From assembly GCA_026419515.1 (NCBI GenBank), contig JANZZG010000009.1:1-50844 (forward strand): DNA of 50,844 nt, given 5' to 3'. Below are positions 24,143 through 31,784 of the stretch, in pieces (within the stretch, counting starts at the first letter, position 1; each line of letters begins with the position of its first letter). Made by a program: the position numbers and the translations under genes. The notes under the pieces are model-generated. The model saw nothing but the letters and a program-made list of their open reading frames with translations, was not told where the DNA came from and searched no databases. Source of the DNA: Methylophilaceae bacterium. GTDB taxonomy: Bacteria; Pseudomonadota; Gammaproteobacteria; Burkholderiales; Methylophilaceae.

Positions 24143-25204
24143 TCAATCCTCGTTTTCATTCTTGATCTGGTATTTGAGTTCTTCGGAGAGTAATAGTTGG
24201 GTACCGCTGGTGACCACGGCCTCACCGGGTCTGAAGCCGTTCATCTCGAACCAGCCATCGCCGACGGGTCTGGTCGTGTCGACCCAGGTCCGCACGAATT
24301 GATCCAGGCCTTGTTTGCGATATGCCCACGCTTTGCCGGCATACCATACCACTGCGCTACCAGGCACGACCACGCCTTCGGCTCGTTTGCCCGGGACATG
24401 TGCGCTGACTTCTACCCGCATGCCGGCCCGCAGTTCATGCGCGGGTGCCCGAAAGAAGTAAGTGCGGCCCTGGAGCGTGCTGTCGGTTTGGGGGGAGGGG
24501 GAGACATAAATCGCAGTCACGGGCTTGCTGCGACTGCCGGCCGGAACGACCTTTAAGGTTGAGAGCTTCTCTGGGGAGAGATCGTCGAACGGCAAAGCGA
24601 TTTGTAACAGGACCTCCTGGCGCGCCATCAACTTGTCGAGTGGGCTGCCAGCAGGACCCGTCGCCCACTTGGCGAGGGTTTCTCCCCATTGCTGGCGTAT
24701 GGCATCCCGGATGCCGGCGATGCTGGTTTCGGCGGCTGCCAGGCGTGCCTCGTCGGACTTCCAGGCGGCTTCCGCCATTTGCACTGCGCGGTCCGACACA
24801 TTGCGGTTGTCGCGATTGAGTGCCAGCAGTCTTTGGTAGTCCTGCTGCGTATTGGCGATGGAAGCCCGTATCACGTTTGCTTCCGCACGTGCTGCCAGAT
24901 AGCGTGTACGTAGCTCGGTGAGCGGTTCGATGCCGATGACCGTCCCATAGCTGATCAACTGGGAATGGTAAGTGGCAGGTTGCAAGATTTCCGTTGTGAT
25001 GCCACTTGCTTGCTGTGCTTCGGGGGATAGGGTGATGACGGATCTGCCTTGTTCCTGGGACACGTGAGAGGGAGGGATGATTTCTTTGTCCTCTTGGTGC
25101 TGGTAAGCCTCGAATTCATCTTTGCCATAGAACACCAGGACCCAAGCCAACACGACGATGATGATGGATTGTAACCCGATGATGACCGCTGCTTTTTTAT
25201 TCAT
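24143..25204 (-). CDS. RND membrane fusion protein
   Basis: The periplasmic adaptor of the efflux system, linking the pump to the outer-membrane channel. ATG at 25204 gives 353 residues starting MNKKAAVIIGLQSIIIVVLAWVLVFYG, an N-terminal membrane anchor. This is followed by a short lipoyl-type half, an alpha-helical hairpin of only about 80 residues (ARAEANVIRASIANTQQDYQRLLAL onward), and beta-barrel and membrane-proximal parts with VPGSAVVWYAGKAWAYR. It overlaps the upstream gene by 8 bases and ends 6 bases before the pump. An 18-codon upstream extension is rejected because it would precede the membrane anchor with a basic tail. No metal-binding His/Met-rich tail is visible. Confidence 0.88.
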   Translation of the reverse strand: MNKKAAVIIGLQSIIIVVLAWVLVFYGKDEFEAYQHQEDKEIIPPSHVSQEQGRSVITLSPEAQQASGITTEILQPATYHSQLISYGTVIGIEPLTELRTRYLAARAEANVIRASIANTQQDYQRLLALNRDNRNVSDRAVQMAEAAWKSDEARLAAAETSIAGIRDAIRQQWGETLAKWATGPAGSPLDKLMARQEVLLQIALPFDDLSPEKLSTLKVVPAGSRSKPVTAIYVSPSPQTDSTLQGRTYFFRAPAHELRAGMRVEVSAHVPGKRAEGVVVPGSAVVWYAGKAWAYRKQGLDQFVRTWVDTTRPVGDGWFEMNGFRPGEAVVTSGTQLLLSEELKYQIKNENED

Positions 25205-26570
25205 GCGTACTCTCCTGCACGATGGTTTGTGCGATTTCCGGTAACGGGGCAGAACCATCGAGTGGTTGCTGGACTGCGTCTTCCAGCTGACCGAGCGCTC
25301 GTTGCGCGGCGAGCCGAGCAGCCAATACGCCGGCCTCGGCGATGACGAGCTCTAGTTCCGCGCCAGTCAGTTCGACCCGATCTGCGTAACCCGCATCGAA
25401 CTGACGTCGAATTTGCTCCAGCCGGGCACGCTGCGTTTCGACCAGGGCCTGCGATTTACGGATTTCTTCATGTGCCGCCTGATAACGGGCCCATGCTTGT
25501 TCCTGCTCGCCAATGACCTGCGCTTGTAGAACTTGAAAGCGCGCCGCTTCTAAATCGCGTGCGGCACGCGCTTCCGCGATCGGACCTTCGTTACGGTTGA
25601 ATAGGGCGAACACGAGCGACAAGCCCAGTGACCAGCGGTTGTCGCCTTGGTCCCAGCTGTAGCCGGGTGCCAAGTTGATATCGGGGTACTGCTTGGCGAT
25701 TTCCAGTTTCAGTTTGGCTTCGGCTGCCTCATAAGTGGCGAGTCCTTTACGGATATCGAGACGGTTCAGCAGAGCGGCACGTTGCACCTGCTCGAACGGC
25801 AGCGGCATTGGATCGTGTTCGAAGGCTGCAAAAGAGAGCGTGATGCCGGTCAGTGCAGAAAGGGGAACTCCCACGGCCGCTGCGATTGCAGCCCGCGATT
25901 CGGCAAGGCGTGTGGTTGCCGTATCCAAAGCGGTACGGGTTTTTTGCAATTGCAGCCGGGCATCGGTGAGATCGGTCCCCGCCACCAAGCCCGCCGTCAG
26001 GCGAGCCTCCAGGAGTTCCACCAGCCGGGCGCGCAGGACGGCTTCTTTCCGTAACTGGGCGATTTCTTGTTGAATCGCGTAGGCAGCGAGCATCTGGGCG
26101 CGCAAGCGGCTTCTGACATTCCACGCGGTCTGGCCGATTTCCAGACGTGCAGCCTCGGACAAGGCGCGCGCTTGGTCGATGCGCGCCTCCCGCTTGCCGT
26201 GCGTCTCGACAGGGAGATCGATGCTTAGTGTCCAGGTCCAAGGTGAAATCCCTGGAGCGCGGCTATGGTGCTCGCCGCTGGCGGAAAAGGCCGGGTTGGG
26301 ACGCTGCCCGGCGGTCAGCTCCGCTGCGCGCGCCGCCTTCCACTGCGCGCGTGCGGCATCCAGTTCGGGGTGCAGGCGTAGCGCCACTTGCGTCAGCTCT
26401 GGCAGTCCCCACGCGGAGACATCGCCCAATCCTGCATCCGCCAGGGTGCGTGCTTGGAATGTCTGGGTCGTTTTTTCCGGTTCGAGCGGCTGCGGCGCAT
26501 AGGCTTGCATGGCGCAACCCGCCAGCCATGGCAACAGCATCGATGAAATGATCGCGCGATACTTTTCCAC
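25197..26570 (-). CDS. Outer-membrane efflux lipoprotein (TolC/CusC type)
   Basis: The outer-membrane channel of the RND system. With a GTG start the protein has a lipoprotein signal, MEKYRAIISSMLLPWLAGCAM, with lipobox LAGC, and is 457 residues long. Two long helical repeats follow, each with the outer-membrane factor pattern (LHPELDAARAQWKAARAAELTAGQRPNPAF; LLNRLDIRKGLATYEAAEAKLKLEIAKQYPDINLAPGYSW). Four Ala/Gln/Arg-rich coiled stretches would form the tunnel. A TTG five codons further up is possible but sits in an inverted repeat. First gene of the operon; no regulator gene adjoins it. Confidence 0.88.
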   Translation of the reverse strand: MEKYRAIISSMLLPWLAGCAMQAYAPQPLEPEKTTQTFQARTLADAGLGDVSAWGLPELTQVALRLHPELDAARAQWKAARAAELTAGQRPNPAFSASGEHHSRAPGISPWTWTLSIDLPVETHGKREARIDQARALSEAARLEIGQTAWNVRSRLRAQMLAAYAIQQEIAQLRKEAVLRARLVELLEARLTAGLVAGTDLTDARLQLQKTRTALDTATTRLAESRAAIAAAVGVPLSALTGITLSFAAFEHDPMPLPFEQVQRAALLNRLDIRKGLATYEAAEAKLKLEIAKQYPDINLAPGYSWDQGDNRWSLGLSLVFALFNRNEGPIAEARAARDLEAARFQVLQAQVIGEQEQAWARYQAAHEEIRKSQALVETQRARLEQIRRQFDAGYADRVELTGAELELVIAEAGVLAARLAAQRALGQLEDAVQQPLDGSAPLPEIAQTIVQESTHE

Positions 26571-26578
26571 GATGAGTC

Positions 26579-26594
26579 CGCACAAAAAAGTGCG
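26579..26594. promoter_or_regulatory. Inverted repeat in the leader of the efflux operon
   Basis: CGCAC and GTGCG flank six A (plus strand), a perfect 5-bp dyad 8 bases upstream of the GTG start. It could be an RNA hairpin with a U-loop masking translation, or an operator. The short arms make it tentative. Confidence 0.3.
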
Positions 26595-26648
26595 TCGATA
26601 TTACATGCTGGAGGAATCGCGGGCAAACGGTAGCAGATGCTGGCCTTG

Positions 26649-26654
26649 TATAAT
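26649..26654 (+). promoter_or_regulatory. -10 box placed for a leaderless transcript
   Basis: A perfect TATAAT ends 6 bases before the ATG of the PHA-type gene, so the predicted transcription start is the A of that ATG. No -35 match is apparent. Confidence 0.45.
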
Positions 26655-26660
26655 CGGGAC

Positions 26661-26936
26661 ATGGCTACGATAGACATCAGTCGTCCCCATACGCTGGGGC
26701 TGGAGGCGGCAAAACGTGCCGCCGAATGGATCGCCGAGCGGATGCAAAACGAGCTGAAAGCCCGCTACCGGTGGCAGGGGAACGACTTGGAATTTGACTG
26801 TCCGGGGGCTTCCGGGCGGATTTGTGTCGGCAAGGACACGGTGCGCGTGGAGGTGCATTTATCGCTTCTGCTGCGGCCATTGCGTAACCGGATCGAGCAA
26901 GAGATCCTACGCCATCTGGAGGAAGCTTTGGGTTAG
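26661..26936 (+). CDS. PHA-granule-type small protein
   Basis: A 91-residue soluble protein of the polyhydroxyalkanoic acid system family (putative granule-regulated proteins). Family marks are ISRPHTLGLEAAKRAAEWIAERM at the N-terminus, then a GNDLEFDCPGASGRICV beta segment and a C-terminal LRNRIEQEILRHLEEALG helix. The ATG chosen starts at MATIDISRPH; an upstream ATG eight codons away would lie before the predicted transcription start. No PHA synthase or phasin is in the window. The gene stands alone, divergent from the efflux operon and 94 bases before the tRNA. The role in the cell is not established. Confidence 0.85.
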   Translation: MATIDISRPHTLGLEAAKRAAEWIAERMQNELKARYRWQGNDLEFDCPGASGRICVGKDTVRVEVHLSLLLRPLRNRIEQEILRHLEEALG

Positions 26937-26982
26937 GTTGCACACATGCGGCAAGCCTCGTTTCCATGAGGATGGCGAGTGG

Positions 26983-27012
26983 TTGTTGCGCTTTCCCCGG
27001 CTCGGGTAAAAT
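26983..27012 (+). promoter_or_regulatory. Promoter of the tRNA-Leu gene
   Basis: TTGTTG, 18-base spacer, then TAAAAT in a GGGTAAAATG context. The expected start at 27019 lies 12 bases before the mature tRNA 5' end. The transcript could continue into ettA, 26 bases after the tRNA. Confidence 0.5.
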
Positions 27013-27030
27013 GTGGCCTCCACCATGCAG

Positions 27031-27117
27031 GCGGCGGTGGTGAAATTGGTAGACACAACAGGTTTAGGTCCTGTCGGGGGTGACCCTGTGGAGGTTCGAG
27101 TCCTCTCCGCCGCACCA
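27031..27117 (+). tRNA. tRNA-Leu (anticodon UAG)
   Basis: An 87-base leucine tRNA with the CCA end encoded. The acceptor stem pairs GCGGCGG with CCGCCGC, followed by the discriminator A. The anticodon stem ACAGG/CCTGT (27058-27062, 27070-27074) encloses loop TTTAGGT with anticodon TAG at 27065-27067. A long class II variable arm (CGGGGGTGACCCTG) and a GGTTCGAGTCC T-arm are present. It reads CUN leucine codons. All arms are intact. Confidence 0.97.
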
Positions 27118-27143
27118 TCTCATAACAGAACAGCGCGAACATC

Positions 27144-28808
27144 ATGGCCCAATACGTAATGTCGATGCTCCGTGTGAGCAAGGTTGTGCCACCCAAGCGC
27201 ACGATCATCAAGGATATTTCGCTTTCGTTTTTCCCCGGTGCCAAAATCGGTCTGCTCGGACTCAACGGGGCAGGCAAGTCGACCGTGCTGCGCATCATGG
27301 CCGGTGTGGACAAAGAATTCGAGGGCGAGGTGCAGTGGCAGCCCGGCATTTCCATCGGCTATCTGCCCCAGGAGCCGCAGCTTGACCCCGACAAGACGGT
27401 GCGCGAAGAGATCGAATCGGGCCTGGGCGCCGTCATGGAGGCGAAGAAAAAGCTGGAGGAAATCTACGCCGCCTATGCCGAGCCGGATGCCGATTTCGAC
27501 AAGCTGGCCGAGGAGCAGGCGAAATATGAAAACATCATCGCCACTGCCGGCGCAGACACCGAAACGCAGCTGGAAATCGCGGCGGATGCCCTGCGCCTGC
27601 CGCCGTGGGACGCGAAAATCGCTCATTTGTCAGGCGGTGAAAAGCGCCGTGTGGCGCTATGCAAGCTGCTGCTGTCCAAGCCCGACATGCTGCTTCTGGA
27701 TGAACCGACCAACCACCTCGATGCCGAATCGGTGGAATGGCTGGAGCAATTCCTGGTACGTTTCCCCGGCACCGTGGTGGCGGTGACCCACGACCGCTAT
27801 TTCCTTGACAATGCCGCCGAATGGATCCTGGAGCTGGACCGCGGCCACGGTATTCCGTGGAAGGGCAATTATTCCAGCTGGCTGGAGCAGAAGGAGGCGC
27901 GGCTGGAAGCCGAGCAGAAGCAGGTCGATGCCCACATGAAGGCGATGAAGGCCGAGCTGGAATGGGTGCGGCAGAATCCCAAGGCACGCCAGGCGAAGTC
28001 CAAGGCGCGGTTGAGCCGGTTCGAGGAAATGAACTCGTTCGAATACCAGAAACGCAATGAAACCCAGGAGATCTTCATCCCGCCGGGCGAGCGGCTGGGC
28101 GACAAGGTGATCGAATTCCACAATGTCTCCAAGGGGTTCGGCGACCGCCTGCTGATCGACAATCTTTCCTTCAGCATTCCGCCCGGCGCCATCGTCGGTA
28201 TCATTGGCCCCAATGGCGCGGGCAAGTCCACCTTGTTCCGCATGATCCAGGGCATCGAGCGGCCGAATTCCGGCGAAATCGTCATCGGCCCGACAGTCAA
28301 GATTGCCGCAGTGGATCAGTCCCGTTCCGGTTTGCCGGACGACAAGACGGTGTTCGAAGCCATCTCCGGCGGAGCGGACGTCCTCACCGTGGGTAAGTTC
28401 GAGATGCCCAGTCGGGCTTATATCAGTCGGTTCAATTTCAAAGGTGCCGATCAGCAAAAGATCGTCGGTCAACTCTCTGGCGGCGAGCGTGGACGGCTGC
28501 ATCTGGCCAAGACGCTGATTGCTGGTGGCAACGTGCTACTGCTGGACGAGCCTTCGAATGACCTCGATGTGGAAACCTTGCGTGCGTTGGAGGATGCGCT
28601 GCTGGAGTTCCCTGGCTGTGTGTTGGTGATCTCTCACGACCGCTGGTTCCTCGATCGCATCGCTACGCACATTCTGGCAGCTGAGGGGGATTCACAATGG
28701 GTCTTCTTCAACGGCAACTATCATGAGTACGAAGAAGACAAGAAGAAGCGCCTGGGTGAAGAAGGCGCCAAGCCCAAACGCATTCGCTTCAAGCCCATCA
28801 GCCGCTGA
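27144..28808 (+). CDS. ettA: Energy-dependent translational throttle protein EttA
   Basis: An ABC-F ATPase that binds the ribosomal E site and gates translation elongation in response to the ATP/ADP ratio. The 554-residue soluble protein has two ABC domains and no membrane segments: Walker A GLNGAGKST (residues 39-47) with LSGGEKRRVALC and LLLDEPTNHLD, and a second GPNGAGKST near 355 with LSGGERGRLHLA and LLLDEPSNDLD. Both catalytic glutamates are present. The Arm and PtIM linker (MKAMKAELEWVRQ, ARQAKSKARLSRFEEM) match EttA, and the length is normal (about 555). It lies 26 bases after tRNA-Leu and may share its transcript. Confidence 0.97.
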   Translation: MAQYVMSMLRVSKVVPPKRTIIKDISLSFFPGAKIGLLGLNGAGKSTVLRIMAGVDKEFEGEVQWQPGISIGYLPQEPQLDPDKTVREEIESGLGAVMEAKKKLEEIYAAYAEPDADFDKLAEEQAKYENIIATAGADTETQLEIAADALRLPPWDAKIAHLSGGEKRRVALCKLLLSKPDMLLLDEPTNHLDAESVEWLEQFLVRFPGTVVAVTHDRYFLDNAAEWILELDRGHGIPWKGNYSSWLEQKEARLEAEQKQVDAHMKAMKAELEWVRQNPKARQAKSKARLSRFEEMNSFEYQKRNETQEIFIPPGERLGDKVIEFHNVSKGFGDRLLIDNLSFSIPPGAIVGIIGPNGAGKSTLFRMIQGIERPNSGEIVIGPTVKIAAVDQSRSGLPDDKTVFEAISGGADVLTVGKFEMPSRAYISRFNFKGADQQKIVGQLSGGERGRLHLAKTLIAGGNVLLLDEPSNDLDVETLRALEDALLEFPGCVLVISHDRWFLDRIATHILAAEGDSQWVFFNGNYHEYEEDKKKRLGEEGAKPKRIRFKPISR

Positions 28809-29147
28809 TCAGGGTGAAAAAAGATGTGCGCCAGTCGTATCAAGCAGCCACCCTATTACCCGCAGGGCCCATGGGCTGCCGAGGGCGTGACAAGCTCGAA
28901 AAGCCTCCCTATACTGGGCTGGCACATGTTGCTCGGTGGGTCGGAAGGCTCGTGATGAAGCCAGAGGTCGAAAAAGTACCGTCTTACGATGCCAGGTATC
29001 GTCATCCGGGGGAGGGCGGTTTCCACTGGATCGGTCCAGAGGCAGGAAGAAAGCTGGAATGGGTGTTTCGAGTTGGGTCGTTACAAATACTGGAGAACCC
29101 GCAAAAGATTCGATTCCATGGCTGAAAAGCGACTAGAGGGGTGCTGG
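28809..29147. other. Stretch without a recognisable gene
   Basis: This gap of 339 bases between ettA and the SH3-domain gene has open frames (up to about 100 codons) on the plus strand, but none shows a ribosome site or protein-like composition that I recognise. The only small symmetry seen is ATCAG-CCG-CTGAT over the ettA stop, too short for a terminator. A promoter for the next two genes is expected here but no clear -35/-10 pair stands out. Confidence 0.5.
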
Positions 29148-29678
29148 ATGAAGCGATGGGCTTGGCTTTGTATGTTATGTCTGGCATTCCAGGCGAATGC
29201 AGGTGGCCGGGATCATGCTGTCGGAACTCTGCTCAAGACTGAGGGGTTGAGTGCCGACCCCAGGGCGGGCAGTCAGTCGATGGCGACCTTGGAGCGAGGC
29301 GAACGCGTCGAGATACTCGAACGCCAAGGGGGGTGGCTCAAAGTCAAGGCCAGACAAATCACGGGGTGGTTGCGTTATTTGTCCGTCAAGCATGGCGAAA
29401 TGAGCAAAAGCGGTGTGGATGCGGGCGGTATTTTGAGCTTGGCCGGTGGCCGGGCCGGAACGGGAGAAGTGGTCTCCGTGGCCGGCATTCGGGGAATTGA
29501 CGAAGAACAGCTCAAGTCTGCTCAGTTCAACGAGCGAGAGTACGCGAAACTGGAAGGTTATGGCGTAAGCCGAGAGGTCGCCCAGCAATTTGCTCGAAGT
29601 GGCGGGTTGCGTGCGCGTGTCGTGGAATATCCGACCCAGCCTGTGGCCGTCTCCCAACCACAAGGAATCCCACGATGA
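29148..29678 (+). CDS. Exported SH3-domain protein
   Basis: A 176-residue exported protein with a bacterial SH3 (SH3b) domain. The ATG chosen has GAGGGG about 8 bases upstream and begins MKRWAWLCMLCLAFQANAGG, a signal peptide with likely cleavage after ANA. Residues 30-80 read LLKTEGLSADPRAGSQSMATLERGERVEILERQGGWLKVKARQITGWLRYLSV, the typical SH3b pattern ending in GW-(L/V)-R-x-x-x. The C-terminal part has no recognised domain. An in-frame upstream extension exists but would hide the signal peptide. Its stop overlaps the start of the M48 protease gene as ATGA, so the two probably act together in the periplasm. Confidence 0.85.
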   Translation: MKRWAWLCMLCLAFQANAGGRDHAVGTLLKTEGLSADPRAGSQSMATLERGERVEILERQGGWLKVKARQITGWLRYLSVKHGEMSKSGVDAGGILSLAGGRAGTGEVVSVAGIRGIDEEQLKSAQFNEREYAKLEGYGVSREVAQQFARSGGLRARVVEYPTQPVAVSQPQGIPR

Positions 29679-30565
29679 GAAAATGGGGTGCCATCTTGGT
29701 GCTTTTCGCGGCGGTGGCGATGGTTGTCCCCATGGTCTATGCTTTCGAACTCGATCTCAAAAGACTGGGCGATGCACTAAAAGGGGTCACGGGCAAAAAA
29801 AGCGATTCATCAGCCCAAGGTCTTGGGCTCGATCTGAATGACGTCAAGAATGTCCTGACCGCCGCCAGGATTTCTGAACAGGACGAGATTCGTATCGGGC
29901 GTGAAATTGCTGGCAATCTACTGGGTGTCGCGCCACTGGTCGAAGATGCGGCGCTGCAGCAGTATGTCAACAAGGTCGGTCGCTGGGTGGCCAGCCAGAG
30001 CGAGCGACCCGACTTGCCTTGGCGTTTTGGGGTCATCGACTCGACCGACATCAATGCGTTTGCCGCACCGGGAGGGCATGTCCTGATCACCAAAGGGCTG
30101 TATCGACTTTTGGACAACGAAGCTCAACTGGCGGGCGTGTTGGGTCATGAGATCGGGCATGTCGTCCGTAAGCACCACCTGGATATTCTGCAAAAATCCA
30201 GCATGATCGACATCGGCAAGGATCTGGTCAAGGACAGGGTCGGCGGGGGTGATGTCATCAAGAACCTGATCGGTAACGGGGCCGAAATCTGCGCCCGAGG
30301 TCTGGACAAGAATGCCGAATACGAAGCCGACCGCATCGGGATGATCCTCGCGGCACGTGCGGGTTATGATCCTTATGGGCTGGCGGACGTATTACAGGCG
30401 ATTGGCCATGTCGCCAAAGACAGTAGCAGCATCAGGCTGCTGTTCAAGACTCATCCTTTGCCGGACGATCGCCTGCTCAGGCTGGGCGAGGCCATGGGAG
30501 AGCGTCTGGATACGATGACCGATGTTTTGCAGCTGCGGGAGCGCTTTTATCGCCTGAAAAACTAG
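29675..30565 (+). CDS. M48-family zinc metalloprotease
   Basis: A 296-residue exported peptidase. The N-terminal hydrophobic segment (MRKWGAILVLFAAVAMVVPMVYA) is a signal peptide, and the catalytic motif HEIGH (residues 158-162) with downstream zinc ligand in NAEYEADRIG (E215) marks family M48, subfamily C (Oma1/BepA-like). It lacks the TPR tail of BepA, so it is a short periplasmic protease possibly involved in envelope quality control. It is translationally coupled to the SH3 protein. The TAG stop coincides with the left edge of a possible mobile element, so the original C-terminus may have been slightly different. Confidence 0.9.
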   Translation: MRKWGAILVLFAAVAMVVPMVYAFELDLKRLGDALKGVTGKKSDSSAQGLGLDLNDVKNVLTAARISEQDEIRIGREIAGNLLGVAPLVEDAALQQYVNKVGRWVASQSERPDLPWRFGVIDSTDINAFAAPGGHVLITKGLYRLLDNEAQLAGVLGHEIGHVVRKHHLDILQKSSMIDIGKDLVKDRVGGGDVIKNLIGNGAEICARGLDKNAEYEADRIGMILAARAGYDPYGLADVLQAIGHVAKDSSSIRLLFKTHPLPDDRLLRLGEAMGERLDTMTDVLQLRERFYRLKN

Positions 30566-30776
30566 GAAACCTCTGAATCCCCTGCTGCGTGGCCGGAGAG
30601 CGGGGCGGGTGGTGGGTTCAGCCGCTGCGTGGAGCTTAATGTGCGCTACCTGCACGCAAGCCCACGCCGCAACCTGCGGGTTGTGGCTCCTTTGCTTGAC
30701 GCTCTGTTATGTCGCGGTCGCTTCTGCTGCGTTCGCGTAAGCCTTCAAGCTCTCGCATCGGTTTCTCAGGGTTTCC
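30565..30776. mobile_element. Possible miniature inverted-repeat element
   Basis: About 212 bases without a plausible gene are bounded by imperfect inverted repeats: GGAAACCTCTGAA on the left and, in reverse complement, GGAAACCCTGAGAAA on the right. CTAG and CTGG at the outer edges could be a degraded 4-base target duplication. Inside are a CAACC-TGCG-GGTTG hairpin and three copies of GCTGCGT. No transposase is present. The evidence is suggestive only; the ends are short and imperfect. Confidence 0.35.
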
Positions 30777-30799
30777 CTGGTGTAGAACATAAAGAAAAT

Positions 30800-31699
30800 T
30801 TACACCTGCCCGGGTTCTTCCATCCCTTCAGCCATTGGAGTGACTGATGCCAGCATGGCAGCCCGGCTTTGCGGACTTTCCAGGCTGATTCTTCCCAGTG
30901 CTCCAGTGCGGTAATCCACCAGCAGCGTGATGGCCGCCTTGCCGAAATCTATCTCGCTGCCTTTGAGTCGGTAGCTGCGTTTCTGCGCGATGCCGGTGAT
31001 CAGGCCGACCCCGTCTAAGCCAGAGACATCGAGCTTGTAGCGTGTAGCGAGTAGGGTGGGATAGCGCGTCAATAGCAGTTCCGCCAGAAATATGGCGACT
31101 TCTTCTTCGATCACGGCATTGCTGCCGATGGCGTGGCTTGCGGCTAGCATGTAACCGTCACTGGCATGGACGATCTTGGGCCACGTCATGCCGGGGGTAT
31201 CGATCAGGATCAACTGGTCGGAAAGCTCGAAGCGTTGTTGGTTTTTGGTCACTGCAGGCTCATCCCCCACCTTGGCGGCACGCTTGTTGAGCAAAGCGTT
31301 GATGAGGGTGGATTTGCCCACGTTGGGAATGCCCATGACCAGCATACGGAGGGGCTTGAGAGGGGTCCCGCGGTGTGGTGCCAGCAGTCGGCACAGCTTG
31401 GGGATCTTGGCGGTCTCGCCAGGTTTCTTGCATGAGATCGCCACCGCCGTGCCCCCAGGCTGGGTGTCGTAGTATTCCAGCCAGGCCTGGGTGACGGCGG
31501 GATCGGCGAGGTCGGCCTTGTTGAGCACTTTGAGGCAAGGGCGGTTACGATGTTCGCGCAGCGCGCGGATCATCGGGTTGCTGCTGGCTTCCGGCAGGCG
31601 CGCGTCCACCACCTCGATCACCACATCGATGTGTTCCATGATGCGTGCGGCTTGCTTGCGCGCCGCGTTCATGTGACCAGGGAACCATTGGATAGGCAT
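30800..31699 (-). CDS. Ribosome biogenesis GTPase (YlqF/RbgA type)
   Basis: A 299-residue circularly permuted GTPase. The G motifs appear in the order NKAD (G4, residues 60-63), GIPNVGKST (G1, 123-131), then DTPG (G3, 167-170), diagnostic of the YlqF/RbgA/YjeQ-type permutation. The N-terminus MPIQWFPGHMNAARKQ is the YlqF signature. RbgA helps late large-subunit assembly in Bacillus; proteobacterial homologues are less studied. The ATG is used instead of a TTG six codons upstream. The leader is predicted to be 23 bases from a GGTAAAAT promoter shared as a palindrome with the divergent oxidoreductase gene. Confidence 0.9.
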   Translation of the reverse strand: MPIQWFPGHMNAARKQAARIMEHIDVVIEVVDARLPEASSNPMIRALREHRNRPCLKVLNKADLADPAVTQAWLEYYDTQPGGTAVAISCKKPGETAKIPKLCRLLAPHRGTPLKPLRMLVMGIPNVGKSTLINALLNKRAAKVGDEPAVTKNQQRFELSDQLILIDTPGMTWPKIVHASDGYMLAASHAIGSNAVIEEEVAIFLAELLLTRYPTLLATRYKLDVSGLDGVGLITGIAQKRSYRLKGSEIDFGKAAITLLVDYRTGALGRISLESPQSRAAMLASVTPMAEGMEEPGQV

Positions 31700-31728
31700 G
31701 CTCAATTCGTAAATCAAATCAAAGCGTT

Positions 31729-31755
31729 ATTTTACCAGCGAAGAAGGGTAAAATA
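31729..31755. promoter_or_regulatory. Palindromic divergent promoter
   Basis: ATTTTACC and GGTAAAAT, separated by 11 bases, form a perfect 8-bp inverted repeat. Each arm is a TAAAAT -10 box in a GG context, one per strand, and each would give a 23-base leader to the GTPase (minus) and the FAD oxidoreductase (plus). The -35 region of each overlaps the -10 of the other, so the two promoters should exclude each other. Confidence 0.5.
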
Positions 31756-31784
31756 CGCGCCTTCGCCGAAACCGGTGTGGCCCC

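Noticed and set aside
30629-30847. A 72-residue plus-strand open frame between the M48 and GTPase genes
   Set aside because: Cys/Arg/Leu-rich without a ribosome site, running into the GTPase 3' end; better explained as non-coding element sequence.
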